Assembly: GCF_042675915.1 (NCBI RefSeq)
Contig: NZ_JBHTKL010000007.1
Location: 1 to 50,792 of the forward strand
Direction of reading: 5' to 3'
DNA length: 50,792 nt
From: Thalassobacillus_A hwangdonensis
Lineage (GTDB): Bacteria > Bacillota > Bacilli > Bacillales > Halobacillaceae
This document shows, piece by piece, positions 1 through 8,083 of the stretch. Numbering within the stretch: the first letter of the stretch is position 1; each line of letters starts with the position of its first letter. Both the position numbers and the translations under genes were made by a program. Below the pieces are notes generated by a model. It was not told the DNA's origin, made no database searches, and worked only from the letters and a program-made list of their open reading frames with translations.

Positions 1-44
1 ATGGTAGTCGGGTTTACCCCCGTGAGAGTAGGACACCGCTAGGC
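1..44 (+). rRNA. rrf: 5S ribosomal RNA, 3' end (partial)
   Basis: The first 44 bases match the 3' end of Bacillus-type 5S rRNA: a GATGGTAGT-like loop E region, the GGGTTTACCCCC hairpin and GTGAGAGTAGGAC before the closing strand that pairs with the missing 5' end. An intrinsic terminator follows within 10 bases. The gene runs off the left edge, so an rRNA operon ends here. Confidence 0.93.
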
Positions 45-52
45 ACAGATGA

Positions 53-84
53 AACCCAGAAGCATTGCGCTTCTGGGTTTTTTT
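53..84 (+). terminator. rRNA operon terminator
   Basis: An 11-bp perfect stem (53-63 with 69-79) with a 5-base loop is followed by a run of T. It lies directly behind the 5S gene and so ends the rRNA operon transcript. Confidence 0.9.
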
Positions 85-127
85 ATCGTATGTAATATCT
101 TTATCCGAGAATGAAAAGGATACATAA

Positions 128-313
128 TCATCTTTTCCGAGTGGAAACTCTCTTGTCATGAGCATATAAAACAAGTATAAAGGCAATACCCCAGATTACC
201 GCTCTTAAGAGGAAGAATCTAAACTCATAAGGAAGTAAGCCGCCAATGAAGATCAGCATCAGACCAATTGCAAAAAACTTTTTATGTGATAAAGCTTTTA
301 TACGTTTCATCAT
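128..313 (-). CDS. small two-helix membrane protein, function unknown
   Basis: I do not recognise this 61-residue protein. It has a short basic N-terminus (MMKRIKALSHKK), two predicted membrane helices (about residues 13-29 and 34-50) and a basic C-terminus, so a small hairpin-type inner-membrane protein is likely. A purine-rich ribosome site (AAGGGG) lies about 9 bases before the first of two adjacent ATG codons. It is transcribed against its neighbours, between the 5S rRNA and csfB. A conserved short hydrophobic reading frame with a good ribosome site argues for a real gene, but nothing in the context shows its role. Confidence 0.6.
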   Translation of the reverse strand: MMKRIKALSHKKFFAIGLMLIFIGGLLPYEFRFFLLRAVIWGIAFILVLYAHDKRVSTRKR

Positions 314-513
314 GAGAATCGCCCCTTAATAGTTGTACAAGAAATTCTTTAAATGTAACAATGCGTGCTCTTCCAACTATGTTATCTTTCATTCCACTTT
401 ATACTATTTCATTCTTATGTTGAATAAATTTTTTTCCAAGCAACAGAAAGATCATCCGCTTCCTAGCATGAAAGGGAGTAGTATTTCCAGGCTATGATTT
501 TATGAAAAAACAT

Positions 514-542
514 GTATAAGTTTAATAGATTTGGACATGCTA
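514..542 (+). promoter_or_regulatory. candidate sigma-F/G promoter of csfB
   Basis: GTATA at 514-518 and GGACATGCTA at 533-542 resemble the forespore sigma-F pattern (GYWTA, about 15 bases, GGnnAnAHTR), with a 14-base spacer and one mismatch in the -10. The B. subtilis homologue is known to be expressed by forespore sigma factors, which supports the reading. Confidence 0.4.
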
Positions 543-562
543 TACCTATGGAGGTGAGGAAC

Positions 563-745
563 ATGAAGAAAAAAAGCCGATGTGGGGTATGTAACGAAGT
601 GAAAGATGACGGCATCCACATCTATCAACTGTATATCTGTGAGTCGTGTGAGAAAGAGATGCTTACGACTGACCCTGGAGATGCGAGATATCAATTTTTC
701 ATCGAAAAGCTGAAAACGATCAGCAAATCGGTGATTCATTCATAG
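563..745 (+). CDS. csfB: CsfB/Gin, anti-sigma factor of sporulation
   Basis: This 60-residue protein carries two CxxC pairs (CGVC near residue 7, CESC near residue 28), the zinc-binding arrangement of CsfB (Gin). In B. subtilis CsfB is made in the forespore and blocks premature sigma-G activity (it also acts on sigma-E). The ATG at 563 is preferred over the upstream ATG at 512 because GGAGGTGAGG lies just upstream and the family starts at MKKK. It is a single-gene unit closed by a hairpin at 749-780. The position behind the rRNA operon is the same as in B. subtilis, but xpaC and yaaN do not follow it here. Confidence 0.9.
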   Translation: MKKKSRCGVCNEVKDDGIHIYQLYICESCEKEMLTTDPGDARYQFFIEKLKTISKSVIHS

Positions 746-748
746 ATT

Positions 749-780
749 GGAGACCTCGTCGAGTACAGGGTCTCTTTTTT
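749..780 (+). terminator. terminator of csfB
   Basis: GAGACC (750-755) pairs with GGTCTC (769-774) and is followed by six T residues, starting 4 bases after the csfB stop codon. Confidence 0.8.
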
Positions 781-890
781 ATTTCTTTAAGAAAGTTTGG
801 TCAATTGGTAGAGTGTCCGCTTCTTTCATTGCTAGTATGGGAGCTTTTCGATAAGATGAAATAGATTTCATGAAGAACGGAGATTTGAAC

Positions 891-2309
891 ATGGACCAAA
901 ATCAGACGCCATTATACGATGCATTACATACATTCAAAGAAAGAAAGCTGGATTCTTTTCATGTGCCTGGTCACAAGCATGGCCGGGTATTCCCACAAAA
1001 AGCGCAGAAGGATTTCCAATCCATTTTGCAATTGGACGTTACAGAAATTACGGGCATGGATGATCTGCATGCACCGGAAGGGATCATTGAGCGAAGTGAG
1101 GCACTCGCTTCGGCTTATTTTGGCAGTAATCGTACACATTTTCTGATCAATGGTACGACTGCTGGTAATCTTGCGATGATTCTTGCGGTCTGTTCCCCGG
1201 GTGACAGGGTACTGGTCCAACGAAACAGTCATAAATCCATCATGCATGGGCTTGAACTTGCCGGGGCTAAGCCCGTGTTTTTGGCACCAAAGTTTGAAGC
1301 CGACACGGGACGCTACAGTGGCATCGATGCTGTCGTTGTCGAGAGAGCACTCAACAGCTACCCGGATGTAAAAGCAGTGATTCTTACCCACCCGGATTAC
1401 TTTGGAAGAGCATTTGACTTAACAAAAATAGTGAAGACCGCTCATTCAAAGGATGTACCTGTGCTTGTGGATGAGGCACATGGGGTTCATTTCCATCTTG
1501 GTTCGCCATTTCCAGCACCAGCATTGGAACAAGGTGCTGATGTCGTCGTACAGTCTGCCCATAAAATGGCACCTGCAATGACGATGGCTTCACTCTTACA
1601 TATCCGCTCTGACTTAGTTGATCAGGAAAATCTGCAGCATTTTCTTCAGGTCGTGCAGTCCAGTAGTCCTTCGTACCCATTAATGGCCAGTTTGGATTTA
1701 GCGCGTCATTTCTTAGCAACCTTGTCGAAAGAAAAAATGCAAAGCGTCATGGAGCGTATAGTAGATATCAGGGAATGTTTGACAGTAAGCAAATTTTGGA
1801 AGGTAAATCCTATAACACCCAATGATGACCCTTTGAAAATCACCCTTGAGGCAAAGGAAGGGAAGACGGGATTCCAGCTCGCTGGTGCGCTGGAATCTGC
1901 GGGAATTTATCCTGAGCTGGCAACTACTAAGCAAGTGCTGCTTATTTTAGGGCTGGGGGATGTCATCGATGTGAAAAAGCTTGTTCAACAAGTAAAGCAT
2001 GCAAATGATCAATTAAAAATATCCCCGATGCATGATACAATTAATGATAGTGTAACGTTTCCGGAATTGCAGGAATTGAAGTTGTCTTATATGGAGATGA
2101 AAGAGAAACAGGCTACGTTTGTTGAGTGGGACGAGGCGGTCGGCAGTGTTGCTGCGAAGGCTGTCGTTCCGTATCCACCGGGAATCCCGTTGATCTTGAA
2201 AGGGGAGGAAATCACCCCGTTCCATATTGAGCATGTCAAAGCATTACTACACCAGGGAGCGACGTTTCAAAATAATCGTATTCATAAAGGTATTTCAACT
2301 TTTCTATAG
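891..2309 (+). CDS. yaaO: YaaO, Orn/Lys/Arg decarboxylase family protein
   Basis: A 472-residue fold-type I PLP enzyme of the Orn/Lys/Arg decarboxylase major domain family (pfam group OKR_DC_1). Visible features are the early HVPGHKHG segment, the aspartate motif VDEAHG (about 193-198) that contacts the PLP ring nitrogen, and the Schiff-base lysine K225 in SAHK. A shorter C-terminal domain follows from about 370. The substrate cannot be told from sequence; arginine, lysine or another amino acid are options, and the B. subtilis homologue is poorly characterised. Start 891 has GGAG 9 bases upstream; the in-frame ATG at 870 has no ribosome site. It precedes tmk by 29 bases and is probably co-transcribed with it. 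Confidence 0.88.
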   Translation: MDQNQTPLYDALHTFKERKLDSFHVPGHKHGRVFPQKAQKDFQSILQLDVTEITGMDDLHAPEGIIERSEALASAYFGSNRTHFLINGTTAGNLAMILAVCSPGDRVLVQRNSHKSIMHGLELAGAKPVFLAPKFEADTGRYSGIDAVVVERALNSYPDVKAVILTHPDYFGRAFDLTKIVKTAHSKDVPVLVDEAHGVHFHLGSPFPAPALEQGADVVVQSAHKMAPAMTMASLLHIRSDLVDQENLQHFLQVVQSSSPSYPLMASLDLARHFLATLSKEKMQSVMERIVDIRECLTVSKFWKVNPITPNDDPLKITLEAKEGKTGFQLAGALESAGIYPELATTKQVLLILGLGDVIDVKKLVQQVKHANDQLKISPMHDTINDSVTFPELQELKLSYMEMKEKQATFVEWDEAVGSVAAKAVVPYPPGIPLILKGEEITPFHIEHVKALLHQGATFQNNRIHKGISTFL

Positions 2310-2338
2310 ATGGCTACGTACATAAAGGAGAATGAGTT

Positions 2339-2977
2339 GTGAAAGGGTTATTCATTACATTCGAAGGCGGGGAAGGTGCTGGGAAGACATCGGTTCTTGC
2401 AGCACTCACCGAACGATTAAAGGAGGAAGGGTATGATGTCCTTCCTACAAGAGAGCCGGGCGGAATTGAAATTGCAGAAAAGATTCGTGAAATCATTCTG
2501 GATCGGAAACATACCGCTATGGACGGAAGAACTGAGGCACTATTGTATGCGGCTGCAAGAAGACAGCATTTAGTGGAGAAGGTGCTGCCGGCACTCGAAG
2601 CAGGAAAAATCGTACTATGCGATCGCTTCGTTGACAGCAGTCTCGCCTATCAAGGACATGCTCGAGGATTGGGGATGGAAGAAGTCCTTCAGATCAACGA
2701 GTTTGCAATCGAACAATGCATGCCGGATATGACATTGTTTTTTGATATCAAACCGGAACGAGGCTTGCAGCGAATTGCCTCAAATGATGCAAGAGAAAAA
2801 AATCGCCTGGATGTTGAAAAGTTGGATTTCCATCAAAAGGTGTATGAAGCATATCAGAAGCTGATTGTTCGTTACCCGGAACGGTTCCATGTAATCGATG
2901 CGGATCAATCGTTTGAAGCTGTTCAGGAAGAAGCAATGAAGCAGCTTTCTTCTTTTCTTATCGACAGAAATAAGTGA
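2339..2977 (+). CDS. tmk: thymidylate kinase
   Basis: TMP kinase phosphorylates dTMP to dTDP with ATP, an essential cytoplasmic step of DNA precursor synthesis. The 212-residue protein shows the P-loop GGEGAGKT (residues 10-17), the DRF motif (95-97) that helps bind TMP and the LID region around ASNDAREKNR (about 149-158). The length is typical. The start codon is GTG, with AAAGGAG 8 bases upstream. It sits between yaaO and darA as in B. subtilis. Confidence 0.96.
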   Translation: MKGLFITFEGGEGAGKTSVLAALTERLKEEGYDVLPTREPGGIEIAEKIREIILDRKHTAMDGRTEALLYAAARRQHLVEKVLPALEAGKIVLCDRFVDSSLAYQGHARGLGMEEVLQINEFAIEQCMPDMTLFFDIKPERGLQRIASNDAREKNRLDVEKLDFHQKVYEAYQKLIVRYPERFHVIDADQSFEAVQEEAMKQLSSFLIDRNK

Positions 2978-2987
2978 TCCGGAATAA

Positions 2988-2998
2988 TTTGGTATAAT
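2988..2998 (+). promoter_or_regulatory. extended -10 promoter before darA
   Basis: A consensus TATAAT (2993-2998) is preceded by TGG, giving an extended -10. No good -35 lies at 16-18 bases, which is common for extended -10 promoters. It would start the darA-yaaR-holB-ricT-yabA transcript. Confidence 0.6.
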
Positions 2999-3028
2999 GA
3001 AAAAAAGACATACAGGAGGTATGGTCTT

Positions 3029-3358
3029 ATGAAGATGATTGTTGCAGTAGTTCAGGATAAGGACAGCAACCGATTGACAGATGCTTTATCGGATAACAAT
3101 TTCAAGACTACCAAGCTTGCGACAACTGGTGGGTTTCTCAAAGAAGGCAACACAACCTTCATGATCGGGTGTGAAGATCAGTATGTAGATGAAGCACTGG
3201 AGATCATTAAGAAAAATTGCAGCCAGCGGGAGCAGATGGTTGCTCCGATATCCCCGATGGGCGGAAATGCGGATTCTTATATCCCGAAACCTGTCAAAGT
3301 GGAAGTCGGTGGCGCTACTGTATTCGTGCTGCCGGTAGAATCATTTTTCCAATTCTAG
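3029..3358 (+). CDS. darA: DarA (YaaQ), PII-like c-di-AMP receptor
   Basis: This 109-residue protein belongs to the cyclic-di-AMP receptor family DUF970 (DarA/PstA), trimeric PII-like proteins that bind c-di-AMP between subunits. The N-terminal MKMIVAVVQDKD strand, the TTGGFLKEGNTT loop and the C-terminal strand ending in VFVLPVESFFQF are characteristic. The downstream output of DarA is not settled in any organism. It has a strong ribosome site (AGGAGGT) and starts a tightly spaced operon with yaaR and holB, the normal arrangement in Bacillaceae. Confidence 0.95.
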   Translation: MKMIVAVVQDKDSNRLTDALSDNNFKTTKLATTGGFLKEGNTTFMIGCEDQYVDEALEIIKKNCSQREQMVAPISPMGGNADSYIPKPVKVEVGGATVFVLPVESFFQF

Positions 3359-3383
3359 TCCGTAACATAAAGGAGCATAAGTC

Positions 3384-3824
3384 ATGAAGATCACACAGGA
3401 TGTACGATCACAATTGGATGCTTCGCAGAAACAGAGTCCTGCCTTTACTAAAGGCAGGAAAGATTTCGATGCGCTCGTCCACTCCCAGAGTGAAAAGCTG
3501 CAGAAAGATCAGCTCAATCGTCTTGTGAAAGATATCAATGCGCAGGGGGACCGCCTTGCCAAATCAAGATCGTTTCAGGATTTGGCGAAATATAAGCGTC
3601 TGATCAAAGGGTTTCTCGAGGAGTCTGTTCAATACGGAATGAACTTGAAGCATTCCCACAGTTGGAATATGAATGGGCAGAACAGAAAGCTGACGATTGT
3701 GGAAAGTGTCGATGACAAGCTGAACGAACTGACGGAAACAGTGATGGATCAGGAAAAGAAATCGATCGATATTCTTGGGGTTATCGGAGAAATCAAAGGA
3801 TTATTGATAAACTTATATACTTAA
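3384..3824 (+). CDS. yaaR: YaaR, DUF327 family protein
   Basis: A 146-residue, highly charged and mostly helical protein of the YaaR/DUF327 family. It has no membrane segment, signal peptide or recognisable catalytic motif. Conserved-looking patches are the FLEESVQYGMNLKHSH segment and the C-terminal GEIKGLLINLYT. The function is unknown; its constant place between darA and holB in Bacillaceae suggests co-expression more than a shared pathway. The ribosome site AAAGGAG is 7 bases upstream of the ATG. Confidence 0.88.
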   Translation: MKITQDVRSQLDASQKQSPAFTKGRKDFDALVHSQSEKLQKDQLNRLVKDINAQGDRLAKSRSFQDLAKYKRLIKGFLEESVQYGMNLKHSHSWNMNGQNRKLTIVESVDDKLNELTETVMDQEKKSIDILGVIGEIKGLLINLYT

Positions 3825-3836
3825 GGATGAAAGCCA

Positions 3837-4823
3837 GTGAATACATGGACGGATATGCAGGAGATCCAGCCATTGGTCAGCCAGATGCTGATCAACAGTT
3901 TGAAAAAAGACCGCATCTCCCATGCCTATCTTTTTCAAGGGGCGAAAGGGACGGGGAAAAGGGAGATCAGCAAGCACTTCGCAAAGAGTATCTTTTGTCC
4001 CAATCGAGAGGAAGCCGCACCTTGTCTGGAGTGCAGGGAATGCAGAAGGATCGATTCCGGAAATCATCCGGATGTGCATTGGGTGGAGCCGGATGGAGCG
4101 TCGATCAAAAAAGATCAGATTCTTCACCTTCAGAAAGAATTCACTTATACCGGAATGGAGTCGAACCGTAAAATCTATATCATTGACGATGCGGATAAAA
4201 TGACAGTGAACGCATCCAATCGTCTATTGAAATTCCTTGAGGAACCTAGTAAACAGACGACTGCGATGCTGTTGACAGAAAACGGCCAATCCATGCTGGA
4301 TACCATTCGCTCCCGCTGCCAATTGATGGCATTCCAGCCCTTGAACCCGGTCCATGTGGAGCGGAAATTGATAGCGGAAGGGTTGAGTGAGTCCAGCGCA
4401 CGACTGTTTGCAAACATGACCAATAATCTTACGGAAGCTCTCGAAATGAGCGAGGATGATTGGTTTGCTAATGCACGAAAATTAGTGATACAATTAATTG
4501 AAGTGCTACAAAATAATCCAAGTGAAGCGCTTTTATTTATCAACCATAAGTGGATGCCTCATTTTAAAGAAAGAGTACAGCTCCAACAAGGGTTGGATCT
4601 ACTGATTTTCTGGTTCAAGGACCTGATCAACTTCCATTTGGACAGGCAGGAAGCGCTCGTTTTCATTCAAGAAAAAGAGAGAATGGAGCAAGCGGCGATG
4701 AAATGGTCCCGTCAGAAAGCAGTAAAGCAGCTGTCTTTCCTACTTGAGGCGAAGCGTAAGATAAATCAGAATGTCCATCCTACTTTAGTGATGGAACAGC
4801 TCACACTTCATTTACAGGGGTGA
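3837..4823 (+). CDS. holB: DNA polymerase III subunit delta prime
   Basis: Delta prime is the stator of the clamp loader that places the beta sliding clamp on DNA. The 328-residue protein has an AAA+ fold with a degenerate P-loop GAKGTGKR (35-42; the usual S/T after GK is replaced by R, so it probably does not hydrolyse ATP). Four cysteines (C54, C63, C66, C69) form the zinc module of this subunit. The SRC-like motif SRCQ lies in the middle of the AAA+ region, and a helical collar domain follows. Translation starts at a GTG with AAGGATG 7 bases upstream. It is 12 bases behind yaaR and 6 bases before ricT. Confidence 0.93.
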   Translation: MNTWTDMQEIQPLVSQMLINSLKKDRISHAYLFQGAKGTGKREISKHFAKSIFCPNREEAAPCLECRECRRIDSGNHPDVHWVEPDGASIKKDQILHLQKEFTYTGMESNRKIYIIDDADKMTVNASNRLLKFLEEPSKQTTAMLLTENGQSMLDTIRSRCQLMAFQPLNPVHVERKLIAEGLSESSARLFANMTNNLTEALEMSEDDWFANARKLVIQLIEVLQNNPSEALLFINHKWMPHFKERVQLQQGLDLLIFWFKDLINFHLDRQEALVFIQEKERMEQAAMKWSRQKAVKQLSFLLEAKRKINQNVHPTLVMEQLTLHLQG

Positions 4824-4829
4824 TCATGT

Positions 4830-5657
4830 TTGATTGAAGTGATCGGTGTCCGTTTTAAAAAAGCGGGTAAAATATATTACTTCGATCCCGGTCAATGGAA
4901 CATGACGACAGACGACTATGTCATCGTCGAAACTGTCCGCGGGATCGAATTCGGTAAAGTCGTCATTGCGAACAAGCAAGTGGATGAAGAGGATATCGTA
5001 CTTCCTCTGAAAAAAGTCATTCGAATCGCTGACGAAAAAGATAAGTTGAGTGTTGCAGAGAATAAAGATAATGCGGAAAAGGCATACCATATATGCGAAA
5101 CGAAAATTGCCGAACATAAGCTGGATATGAAACTTGTGGAAGTTGAATATACATTCGATCGGAATAAAGTGATTTTTTACTTTACGGCTGATGGGCGTGT
5201 CGACTTCCGTAATCTCGTTAAGGATTTGGCATCTGTGTTCAAGACAAGGATTGAACTGAGGCAGATCGGCGTAAGGGATGAAGCGAAAATGCTTGGAGGC
5301 ATCGGTCCTTGTGGAAGAATGCTGTGCTGCTCTACGTTCCTTGGTGATTTTGAACCAGTTTCCATCAAGATGGCCAAGGATCAGGATCTATCTCTGAACC
5401 CTGCCAAAATTTCCGGGTTATGCGGTCGCTTGATGTGCTGCTTGAAGTATGAGAATGACAACTATGAGTCTGCCAAACGTGAACTTCCTGATCTCGGTCA
5501 GCGGATTGTCACTACGATGGGGAAAGGGAAAGTTGTCGGTCTTAATATGCTAGAACGACTTGTTCAGATTGAATTCCCTGAGCAGGAGCGTACGCTAGAA
5601 TATACGCTTCAGGATTTGATCGATGAAGGTGTCGTTTCAGCCCAAGCCACAGAATGA
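4830..5657 (+). CDS. ricT: RicT (YaaT), PSP1-domain iron-sulfur protein
   Basis: A 275-residue PSP1-domain protein. In B. subtilis RicT (YaaT) acts with RicA and RicF in a complex that carries FAD and 4Fe-4S clusters, promotes RNase Y-dependent mRNA maturation and supports sporulation, biofilm and competence. Two clusters of cysteines are visible: C161 with C166-C167, and C198 with C203-C204, each in a CGR-M/L-CC pattern, as expected for cluster ligands. The start is a TTG codon preceded by AGGGGTGAT. It lies between holB and yabA as in B. subtilis. Confidence 0.93.
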   Translation: MIEVIGVRFKKAGKIYYFDPGQWNMTTDDYVIVETVRGIEFGKVVIANKQVDEEDIVLPLKKVIRIADEKDKLSVAENKDNAEKAYHICETKIAEHKLDMKLVEVEYTFDRNKVIFYFTADGRVDFRNLVKDLASVFKTRIELRQIGVRDEAKMLGGIGPCGRMLCCSTFLGDFEPVSIKMAKDQDLSLNPAKISGLCGRLMCCLKYENDNYESAKRELPDLGQRIVTTMGKGKVVGLNMLERLVQIEFPEQERTLEYTLQDLIDEGVVSAQATE

Positions 5658-5672
5658 TGGGGTGCAAGCAAC

Positions 5673-6026
5673 GTGAACAAGAAAGATATTTTTGACCAAG
5701 TTTCACATTTGGAATCTCAGATTGGTGAGCTGTATCAGCAGCTTGGCGATCTGAAGAAGCACCTTGCCCACTTGTTGGAAGAGAACCAGCACCTGACGCT
5801 TGAGAATCATCATCTCAGAAAGCGGTTGGACCATGAAACATCGATGGAGAAAGCATCAGGGGATGAACGAGCTGGGAAAGGTGATGCACGGGAGCCGGCT
5901 GTCGGAGAAGGATATGATAACCTGGCAAGACTGTATGAAGAAGGATTTCATATCTGCAACCTGCATTTTGGCAGCCCACGAAAAGAAGACTGTCTTTTTT
6001 GCCTGTCTTTTCTTAACAAAAAGTAA
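5673..6026 (+). CDS. yabA: YabA, DnaA-binding replication initiation control protein
   Basis: YabA limits replication initiation by binding DnaA and the DnaN clamp, and forms tetramers through an N-terminal coiled coil. The 117-residue protein shows heptad-rich sequence over residues 1-60, a charged linker with many E/G/D residues, and a C-terminal zinc motif made of H93-x-C95 and C107-x-x-C110. Start GTG at 5673 with GGGGTG about 9 bases upstream. It is the last gene of the darA operon, closed by a hairpin at 6034-6066. Confidence 0.94.
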   Translation: MNKKDIFDQVSHLESQIGELYQQLGDLKKHLAHLLEENQHLTLENHHLRKRLDHETSMEKASGDERAGKGDAREPAVGEGYDNLARLYEEGFHICNLHFGSPRKEDCLFCLSFLNKK

Positions 6027-6033
6027 ACCTTCC

Positions 6034-6066
6034 AAAGCCTTTCCTCTACGGGAGAGGCTTTCTTTT
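6034..6066 (+). terminator. terminator after yabA
   Basis: AAAGCCT (6034-6040) pairs with AGGCTTT (6055-6061), with additional pairs inside the stem and a T-rich tail. Confidence 0.8.
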
Positions 6067-6096
6067 TATAGTTGATCGAAAAAGGATGAGATGTAA

Positions 6097-6843
6097 ATGA
6101 TTGAATTGAAAGATGATGAGCGGATCGACGACTTGCTTGCCAAAGAGAACATGCGGATCATCCAGAGCCCGACAGCATTCGCTTTCTCCCTGGATGCGGT
6201 CATGCTCGCTCATTTTACTTATGTACCGATTAAACGGGGTAACATCCTCGATTTGTGTACCGGTAATGGTGTGATACCGTTACTGCTATCTACACGATCC
6301 CATGCATCCATCAGCGGGGTTGAAATCCAGCAGCGACTGTACGATATGGCGGAAAGGAATGTGGAGCTGAATGGACTGGAAAATCAGCTGCGAATGGTCC
6401 ACGGCGATCTACGGGACATGCCGAAGCAACTTGGCAACGGCGCATTCGACTTAGTTACCTGCAACCCTCCATACTTTCCTACCCCCCAGAAACAAGAACA
6501 GAATATCAATGAACATGTAGCAATCGCACGTCACGAAATCTTTGGCAACTTGGAAGAAATCATTTTTGCCTGTAGTCGGCTCACCCGCTCCGGTGGAAAG
6601 ATTTCGATGGTGCATCGTCCTGGAAGAATGGCGGACATCATCTATTTATTCCGGAAGTATCAAATCGAGCCGAAACGCATCCGGCTTGTGCACCCGAAAG
6701 AAGGCAAAGAAGCAAACATTCTTTTGATCGAAGGGACGCGTGATGGGAGAGCGGATCTGAAAGTGCTCCCTCCGTTATATACGTTCACTGCTGATAATGA
6801 GTATACGGATGAAATGCGGGAGATTTTATATGGTCGTGGATAA
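6097..6843 (+). CDS. trmN6: tRNA1(Val) (adenine37-N6)-methyltransferase-type enzyme
   Basis: A 248-residue class I SAM-dependent methyltransferase of the TrmN6/YfiC group (yabB in B. subtilis). The glycine-containing SAM motif is ILDLCTGNGVIPLLL (about 50-64), and the NPPY motif (N123-Y126) marks an N6-adenine methyltransferase that flips its target base. Modification of A37 in tRNA-Val is the role known from E. coli; the precise substrate here is inferred. It overlaps the start of yazA by 14 bases. Confidence 0.88.
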   Translation: MIELKDDERIDDLLAKENMRIIQSPTAFAFSLDAVMLAHFTYVPIKRGNILDLCTGNGVIPLLLSTRSHASISGVEIQQRLYDMAERNVELNGLENQLRMVHGDLRDMPKQLGNGAFDLVTCNPPYFPTPQKQEQNINEHVAIARHEIFGNLEEIIFACSRLTRSGGKISMVHRPGRMADIIYLFRKYQIEPKRIRLVHPKEGKEANILLIEGTRDGRADLKVLPPLYTFTADNEYTDEMREILYGRG

Positions 6844-7129
6844 ACAGCATTGTGTGTATATGCTGCGCTGTGGGGATGATAGCTTATATACGGGTTATAC
6901 CAATGATCTAAGTAACCGACTGAAAAAACATCAGGAAGGTAAAGGGGCAAAGTACACCAGGGGCAGAGGGCCTGTCGTGCTCGAATGTTTCGAGGTATAT
7001 GATACGAAGCAGGACGCAATGAAAAGGGAGTATGAAATCAAAACGTGGTCGCGGGGGAAAAAGGAACTGTGGATCGCGGAACAGAAAGCAGGGATGCAAG
7101 ATGAAGATACAGAAAAGCTACGCAGGTGA
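6830..7129 (+). CDS. yazA: YazA, GIY-YIG domain protein
   Basis: A 99-residue stand-alone GIY-YIG domain: V9-Y10-M11 and L19-Y20-T21-G22 give the two defining short motifs, R30 is the conserved arginine of the following helix, and a KREYEIK segment (near residue 69) carries the metal-binding glutamate. Such UPF0213 proteins resemble the UvrC/SLX nuclease domain, but no activity is established. ATG 6830 is chosen because GGGAG lies 7 bases upstream; the start overlaps the end of trmN6 and its end overlaps rsmI by 29 bases, so the three genes are translationally coupled. Confidence 0.88.
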   Translation: MVVDKQHCVYMLRCGDDSLYTGYTNDLSNRLKKHQEGKGAKYTRGRGPVVLECFEVYDTKQDAMKREYEIKTWSRGKKELWIAEQKAGMQDEDTEKLRR

Positions 7130-7976
7130 TACCGACTATGGCACCCTTTATATTGTTCCGACGCCGATCGGTAATCTTGAGGATATGACGTTCCGTGCGG
7201 TTCGTTTGCTGAAAGAAGCGGATGTGATTGCTGCGGAAGACACAAGGAATACGAAAAAGCTTCTCAACCATTTTGACATCCAAAACGAGCTCATCAGTTA
7301 CCATGAACATAATAAGCAGGCACGGGAAGACGCATTGCTCAATCGGTTGGAAAAAGGAGAAAGTATTGCCGTCGTTAGCGATGCCGGTATGCCCGGTGTG
7401 TCTGATCCTGGTTTTGAGCTGGTAAAAGCTGCGGTCGGAAGAGATATTCCGGTGGTAGTACTGCCTGGTGCGAATGCAGCCCTGTGTGCATTGGTTGGTT
7501 CGGGATTGCAGACAGATACGTTCCACTTCCATGGATTTCTGCCTAGAAAGAAAAAGGAACGCGAAGCAGAACTGGTGGAATTGAAGAAAATCCGTTCCAC
7601 GATCATCTTCTATGAATCTCCTCATCGCTTGAAGGAAATGCTGAAGGCTCTTCATGAAGTGTTCGGGGATAGATCCGTAGCGTTGTCACGTGAGTTGACG
7701 AAAAAGTATGAGGAATTCATTCGCGGCAGCATGACTGAAGTGAGAGAGTGGGCAGAAGAACAGGAAATCAGGGGGGAATTCTGTGTCATCGTTGAAGGTA
7801 CGGAAGAAGATCAAGTTGATGATGTCCTATGGTGGAGTGCGCTTTCTGTAATCGATCACGTTACGCATTATATTGAATCGGAAGATATGTCCAGTAAAGA
7901 TGCCATCAAAGCGGTAGCAACAGAACGTAAATTACCGAAAAGAGAAGTCTATCAGGCGTATCACATCAATGATTGA
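7101..7976 (+). CDS. rsmI: 16S rRNA (cytidine1402-2'-O)-methyltransferase
   Basis: RsmI methylates the 2'-OH of C1402 in the decoding centre of 16S rRNA. The 291-residue protein has the tetrapyrrole-methylase fold with the signature VPTPIGNLEDMTFRA (about 15-29), AAEDTRNT (about 40) and the SAM-binding GMPGVSDPG loop. ATG 7101 is used because residues before it in the open frame do not match the family and lie inside yazA. A long stem at 7994-8027 lies 17 bases after the stop and ends both this gene and abrB from the other side. Confidence 0.94.
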   Translation: MKIQKSYAGDTDYGTLYIVPTPIGNLEDMTFRAVRLLKEADVIAAEDTRNTKKLLNHFDIQNELISYHEHNKQAREDALLNRLEKGESIAVVSDAGMPGVSDPGFELVKAAVGRDIPVVVLPGANAALCALVGSGLQTDTFHFHGFLPRKKKEREAELVELKKIRSTIIFYESPHRLKEMLKALHEVFGDRSVALSRELTKKYEEFIRGSMTEVREWAEEQEIRGEFCVIVEGTEEDQVDDVLWWSALSVIDHVTHYIESEDMSSKDAIKAVATERKLPKREVYQAYHIND

Positions 7977-7993
7977 TGTTTTGAAAACAAAAA

Positions 7994-8027
7994 GAAACAC
8001 TGACTACCAGTCGTTAGTCAGTGTTTC
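7994..8027. terminator. bidirectional terminator between rsmI and abrB
   Basis: A perfect 13-bp stem (7994-8006 with 8015-8027) stands between convergent genes. Read on the minus strand it is followed by a TTTTTGTTTT tract, so it is the better terminator for abrB; on the plus strand the T-run is weak. Confidence 0.85.
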
Positions 8028-8083
8028 ATTCGTATTGGAGTGGCGTTTTATCTATTTATGCTCCAATTTGTTAAACCGCTCAA

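Noticed and set aside
500..739. 79-codon minus-strand frame opposite csfB
   Set aside because: It is an antisense shadow of csfB without a start signal.
3950..3962. Defect in the HolB P-loop (GKR)
   Set aside because: Delta prime subunits usually carry a non-functional nucleotide site, so this is normal for the family.
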